From Arthrobacter pascens (lineage in GTDB: Bacteria; Actinomycetota; Actinomycetes; Actinomycetales; Micrococcaceae): a stretch of DNA of 64,000 bases. The notes under the pieces are model-generated. The model made no database searches. It was not told where the DNA came from and worked only from the letters and a program-made list of their open reading frames with translations. The translations under genes were made by a program, and so were the position numbers. The DNA lies in assembly GCF_017052465.1 (NCBI RefSeq), contig NZ_JAFHKT010000114.1:1-64000 (forward strand), in the 5' to 3' direction. Each line of letters opens with the position of its first letter. The stretch's first letter is position 1. This document shows positions 61,180 through 64,000 of this stretch, piece after piece.

Positions 61180-61707
61180 GTGGACACAGCCGCCTGGGTT
61201 TGGATCGTTGTCGGAATTGTCGTCGTGGCACTGATCGTTGTGCTCCTCATGACGAGCCGTAAGCGCAAGGAGGCGTTTAGGCAGAAGCGGGATGAAACGA
61301 ACCGCCAGCACGCTGCGGAAATCCGCAGAGAGGCGGAGAACGCGGAACTGGAGGCCCGGGAGAATGAGGCCCGGGCGCTGCGTGCGAAGTCGGACGCAGA
61401 GAAGGCGCAGGTCGAGGCTGCGAGGCTGAAGCAGGAAGCCGAGCAGCGCCAGTCCGAGGCGCAGGGCCTTCGCAGCGATTCGGAGAAGCATATGACCAAG
61501 GCGAACGCGCTGGACCCGGACGTCGATGAAGAAGGCCGCAGGCGTCCGGGGACGGTCATCGACCCCGGCCAGAGGACTGACGCCCCGCGCAACACCAGCG
61601 CCGACACCCGCGCGGACACCCGCGCCGACACCCGCACCGACTCTGACTCCCGGCCTGCCGCTGGGCCTGGCCCGATGGATGCACGAAAGGACAGCCCCCG
61701 GGAGTAG
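61180..61707 (+). CDS. Membrane-anchored coiled-coil protein
   Basis: 175 residues from GTG 61180, chosen because AGAGGTGG lies 7 bases upstream; an ATG at 61153 also opens the frame. One membrane helix (WVWIVVGIVVVALIVVLLM), then about 80 residues of Glu/Ala/Arg/Lys coiled coil (AAEIRREAENAELEARENEA), then a disordered tail with Asp-Thr-Arg-Ala repeats. Envelope or stress role suspected; no known family. Confidence 0.7.
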   Translation: MDTAAWVWIVVGIVVVALIVVLLMTSRKRKEAFRQKRDETNRQHAAEIRREAENAELEARENEARALRAKSDAEKAQVEAARLKQEAEQRQSEAQGLRSDSEKHMTKANALDPDVDEEGRRRPGTVIDPGQRTDAPRNTSADTRADTRADTRTDSDSRPAAGPGPMDARKDSPRE

Positions 61708-61777
61708 CGGAAGGCAGTGCCCCCTTTTTGCCGGGGCCTATTCCGGCGGGGGCCTATTTTGGCGGCGCACTGCCAGT

Positions 61778-62824
61778 CTAGGGCCGTCCCCGCAGCGAGC
61801 GCCGCGGCTTCAGCGGCGGGGACGGGGCGAGGCCGGCACCTGCTCCCATGCCCTCGATCACTTCCCGGATGGCATCGAGGGACGACGTCCTGGGCTCCCA
61901 GCCGAGCTCGTTGCGGGCGCGTGCCGTGTCCATGATGGGCGCGCCGGCGGCCATCTCGACCCAGCCTGAATCTGTCTGCTGCAGGTGGAGGCGCCACGTC
62001 GCATCCACCAGGGCGTGCAGTAAGCGCACGGGAATGGGCAGCACCCGCCGCGCGTGGAAGAGGTGGGCAAGGTTCTGTGGGGTGACCACCGGCTCGGCCG
62101 CGACGTTGAAGGCCCCGGCGGCCCTGCGCTGGATGACCCGCCAGTAAGCGTCAGCTACGTCGTCCGCATGCACCGCCTGGAAGACGAGCTCGTTCGGAAT
62201 GGGCAGGATGGGCAGGGCCGGGCGGCGCGGAACCAGCCGGGGATGGACCATTCCCAGGAAGTACCGTCCGATCTCGCTTCCGGCATCGCGCTGGAAGATC
62301 AGCCCCGGCCGCAGCCTGGCCACCGTGACGGAAGGATTGTCCCAGGCGAACCGGTCCAGGAGCCTCTCCTGCTCGGCTTTGTGCCGGCTGTAGTGGGAGC
62401 CGGCCATGCCTCTGGCGGGCCAGCCTTCATCCACCCGCCGATTCTTGTCCGCCGCGCTGTAGGCGCCGACTGACGAGGCGCACACCAGGTGCCCGACTCC
62501 CGCTTCCTTCGCTGCGGCCAGCACGTTGGCCGTGCCCGCGACGTTAGTGCGGTGCAGCACTGCAAGGTCGCGGTTGGGCTGCACCTGCCAGGCCAGGTGC
62601 ACCACCGCATCAACTCCGGCGAACGCTGCGCGGATGGCGCCCTGATCGCGCTCCAGGCCCACGTCCGCCGCGTGCCACTCCACGCCGGCGTAGGGGGCCC
62701 GCGACGTGTCCGGCATCCGGCGGCTGATGCCCACCACGTCCGGTCCGCCGTCGGGCTCCTGCTGCAACCTGCGCAGCAGGGCGGTGCCCGCATTTCCACT
62801 CGCTCCTGTGATGGCGATTCGCAT
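61778..62824 (-). CDS. NAD-dependent epimerase/dehydratase (extended SDR)
   Basis: 348 residues from ATG 62824 with GGAGGAT upstream. The NAD motif ITGASGNAGTALLRRL, then VVHLAWQVQPN, Ser in VCASSVGAYSA and YSRHKAEQERLL (Tyr and Lys of the active site). Acts on nucleotide sugars or similar; the substrate is unknown. The palindrome at 62939 lies between it and the sigma factor. Confidence 0.9.
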   Translation of the reverse strand: MRIAITGASGNAGTALLRRLQQEPDGGPDVVGISRRMPDTSRAPYAGVEWHAADVGLERDQGAIRAAFAGVDAVVHLAWQVQPNRDLAVLHRTNVAGTANVLAAAKEAGVGHLVCASSVGAYSAADKNRRVDEGWPARGMAGSHYSRHKAEQERLLDRFAWDNPSVTVARLRPGLIFQRDAGSEIGRYFLGMVHPRLVPRRPALPILPIPNELVFQAVHADDVADAYWRVIQRRAAGAFNVAAEPVVTPQNLAHLFHARRVLPIPVRLLHALVDATWRLHLQQTDSGWVEMAAGAPIMDTARARNELGWEPRTSSLDAIREVIEGMGAGAGLAPSPPLKPRRSLRGRP

Positions 62825-62938
62825 GTCATATCCTCCGTGGACGCGTTGGATCCTGTCCGGCGGCGCGTTCGCTGGTTTCATCGGTTACCGCCGTATGCCT
62901 GTGCTTTCCCGAGCCTATCGCCTGGGAGACATTGTGTA

Positions 62939-62952
62939 ATAAGCACGCTTAT
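62939..62952. promoter_or_regulatory. ATAAGC-AC-GCTTAT palindrome between epimerase and sigma factor
   Basis: Perfect 6-base arms around a central AC; the same TAAGC/GCTTA arms as the other copies. It lies about 65 bases before the sigma factor start and about 115 before the epimerase start, and could serve either. Confidence 0.5.
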
Positions 62953-63016
62953 GATTTCCTACCTTTGAGTCTTGCCGCAGGCTTTCTTGTGATCCAGGTC
63001 AAAGGAATCCCCGACA

Positions 63017-63931
63017 ATGCCAGAGAATCCTCCCCATGCCACCGTGGACCACGCCCGGAAGGGTGACCCTGTACCCAAAGGCGCCTGCCACGGGCCTGCT
63101 GGGCACCGCACCAGGCGCCCTGCCCAGCAGGCCGGCCGCCTCCACGACGCCTTCCAGAATCAACTCGTCCTGAGCTACCTCGACCTGGCGGAGTCTCTCG
63201 CCGCGCGCTTTGCCACACGGGGACGGGACCGCGCGGACCTGGTCCAGGTCGCGTACCTTGGGCTGGTCAAGGCGGCCAGGGGGTTCGATCAGAACAAGGG
63301 CGAGAGTTTTCCCGCCTACGCCGCACCCACGATCAGCGGCGAGTTGAAGCGTTTCCTCAGGGACCGCTGCTGGGCGGTCCGGCCGCCGCGCCGGGTGCAG
63401 GACGTCCGGACCCAGCTGTTGCGGATGGCACCGGACCTGACGCAATCCCTGGGCCGCGTTCCCACTGACCAGGAACTGGCAGCTGACATGGGGGTGTCGG
63501 TTGACGAAATCAGGGAAGCCATGGCAGCAGGGAGCAGCATGCATCCCGATTCTCTCGACAATGCAGACCCATGGGGCGGGCCGCCGATGGCCGAGGCACT
63601 GGTTTCCCCCGATGCCCCCATTGAACGCCTGGAAGAGCTGGTCTGCCTGAACGAGGCGATCCAGGAGTTGGAAGCCGATGACCGGGAACTGCTCTACCGG
63701 CGCTACTTTCGGGAAGAGACACAATCGGAACTGGGGCAGCGGTTCGGCATCTCCCAGATGCAGGTGTCCCGCCGGCTGTCGCGCATTCTTGTCTGCCTGC
63801 AGCACCGGTTGCTGGCTGAAGAGGATCAGTCCAGCGATAGTCCCCGGACGGCTGCCAGAACATCCTCCACCGAGACAGCCAGGAGAGCAGGGTCCGGCGA
63901 GGCAGCGAAGATGTCCCCGCGCCGTGCCTGA
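63017..63931 (+). CDS. RNA polymerase sigma factor, SigB/SigF/SigG family
   Basis: 304 residues. Region 2 LAESLAARFATRGRDRADLV then QVAYLGLVKAARGFDQNKG; region 3 around DLTQSLGRVPTDQELAADMG; region 4 RYFREETQSELGQRFGISQM then QVSRRLSRIL. This stress/sporulation-type family is usually held by anti-sigma factors, none of which is in the window. The first 45 residues are polar and variable. The last 35 residues look non-conserved and overlap a convergent gene. Confidence 0.9.
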   Translation: MPENPPHATVDHARKGDPVPKGACHGPAGHRTRRPAQQAGRLHDAFQNQLVLSYLDLAESLAARFATRGRDRADLVQVAYLGLVKAARGFDQNKGESFPAYAAPTISGELKRFLRDRCWAVRPPRRVQDVRTQLLRMAPDLTQSLGRVPTDQELAADMGVSVDEIREAMAAGSSMHPDSLDNADPWGGPPMAEALVSPDAPIERLEELVCLNEAIQELEADDRELLYRRYFREETQSELGQRFGISQMQVSRRLSRILVCLQHRLLAEEDQSSDSPRTAARTSSTETARRAGSGEAAKMSPRRA

Positions 63932-64000
63932 CCATCCGTGAGCACCACGTGCGGCCCCGGCGGCGGCCCCCACAGCTCCACCGGAGCCGGGCCGAACAGC
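63826..64000 (-). CDS. C-terminus of an unidentified gene cut by the window edge
   Basis: An open minus-strand frame enters from the right edge and ends at TGA 63826. Its 57 residues (LWGPPPGPHVVLTDGQARRG, then DIFAASPDPALLAVSVEDVL) look like a real protein C-terminus with strong GC bias at third positions. It overlaps the sigma factor 3' end by 106 bases. Too little is present to assign a family. Confidence 0.5.
   Translation of the reverse strand, partial: LFGPAPVELWGPPPGPHVVLTDGQARRGDIFAASPDPALLAVSVEDVLAAVRGLSLD

Overview
The window looks like a chromosomal segment of a high-GC Gram-positive soil actinobacterium, most likely Arthrobacter or Pseudarthrobacter (Micrococcaceae). Grounds for this are the strongly GC-biased third codon positions, the frequent GTG/TTG starts and leaderless promoters, the cut-off DUF222/HNH protein at the left edge, the mycobacterial-type LigD/Ku pair, the SigB/F-type sigma factor, and a citrate-hydroxamate siderophore operon of the kind expected for arthrobactin. 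This is inference from gene content; no rRNA or tRNA gene was seen.

Layout. 1-6.2 kb: a partial DUF222/HNH protein, small stress proteins (YtxH-like, GlsB-like, dodecin), three aldo/keto reductases and a CDP-alcohol phosphatidyltransferase. 6.2-10.6 kb: a GntR/FCD regulator divergent from a DUF1537 kinase, a hydroxyacid dehydrogenase and a class II aldolase, probably a sugar-acid catabolic operon. 10.7-13.4 kb: a membrane acyltransferase, a GNAT, a STAS-like remnant and small proteins. 13.7-20.9 kb: an iron-box-controlled, translationally coupled operon for an NRPS-independent siderophore (decarboxylase, N-monooxygenase, two IucA/IucC synthetases, acetyltransferase). 21-25.5 kb: an SDR, a FUSC protein, a ProP-like transporter and a DUF2231 protein. 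25.8-30.7 kb: non-homologous end joining (LigD, Ku) plus a Rho-N/SAP-like protein and an SRPBCC protein. 31-35.1 kb: fructose PTS (HPr, EIIABC, 1-phosphofructokinase, DeoR regulator). 35.4-40 kb: a small membrane protein, an esterase, and a beta-phosphoglucomutase/GH65 phosphorylase pair behind a LacI-type operator. 40-52.4 kb: mixed genes (MFS, LamB/YcsF, M1 peptidase with an inserted domain, DUF445, GDPD, AzlCD, TetR, thiamine-binding-like protein, O-methyltransferase). 52.5-56 kb: a secreted FG-GAP repeat protein, a signal peptidase and an internally deleted Dps remnant. 56-59.3 kb: a compact acyl-CoA-dehydrogenase-like / PIG-L+NodS-like methyltransferase / glycosyltransferase cluster. 59.3-64 kb: YihY, small envelope-type proteins, an epimerase, a SigB/F-family sigma factor and the C-terminus of an unidentified gene.

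Three threads link the regions. First, a short palindrome around TAGTAAGCATGCTTACTA, or a recognisable half of it, lies upstream of several scattered small stress-type genes and beside the sigma factor, suggesting an undescribed local regulon. Second, two small paralogous proteins of unknown function (near 12.7 and 50.2 kb) share a conserved core. Third, the 56-59.3 kb cluster combines deacetylase, N-methyltransferase-like, glycosyltransferase and acyl-CoA-dehydrogenase-like functions in one coupled unit; it is the best candidate here for an uncharacterised biosynthetic system.
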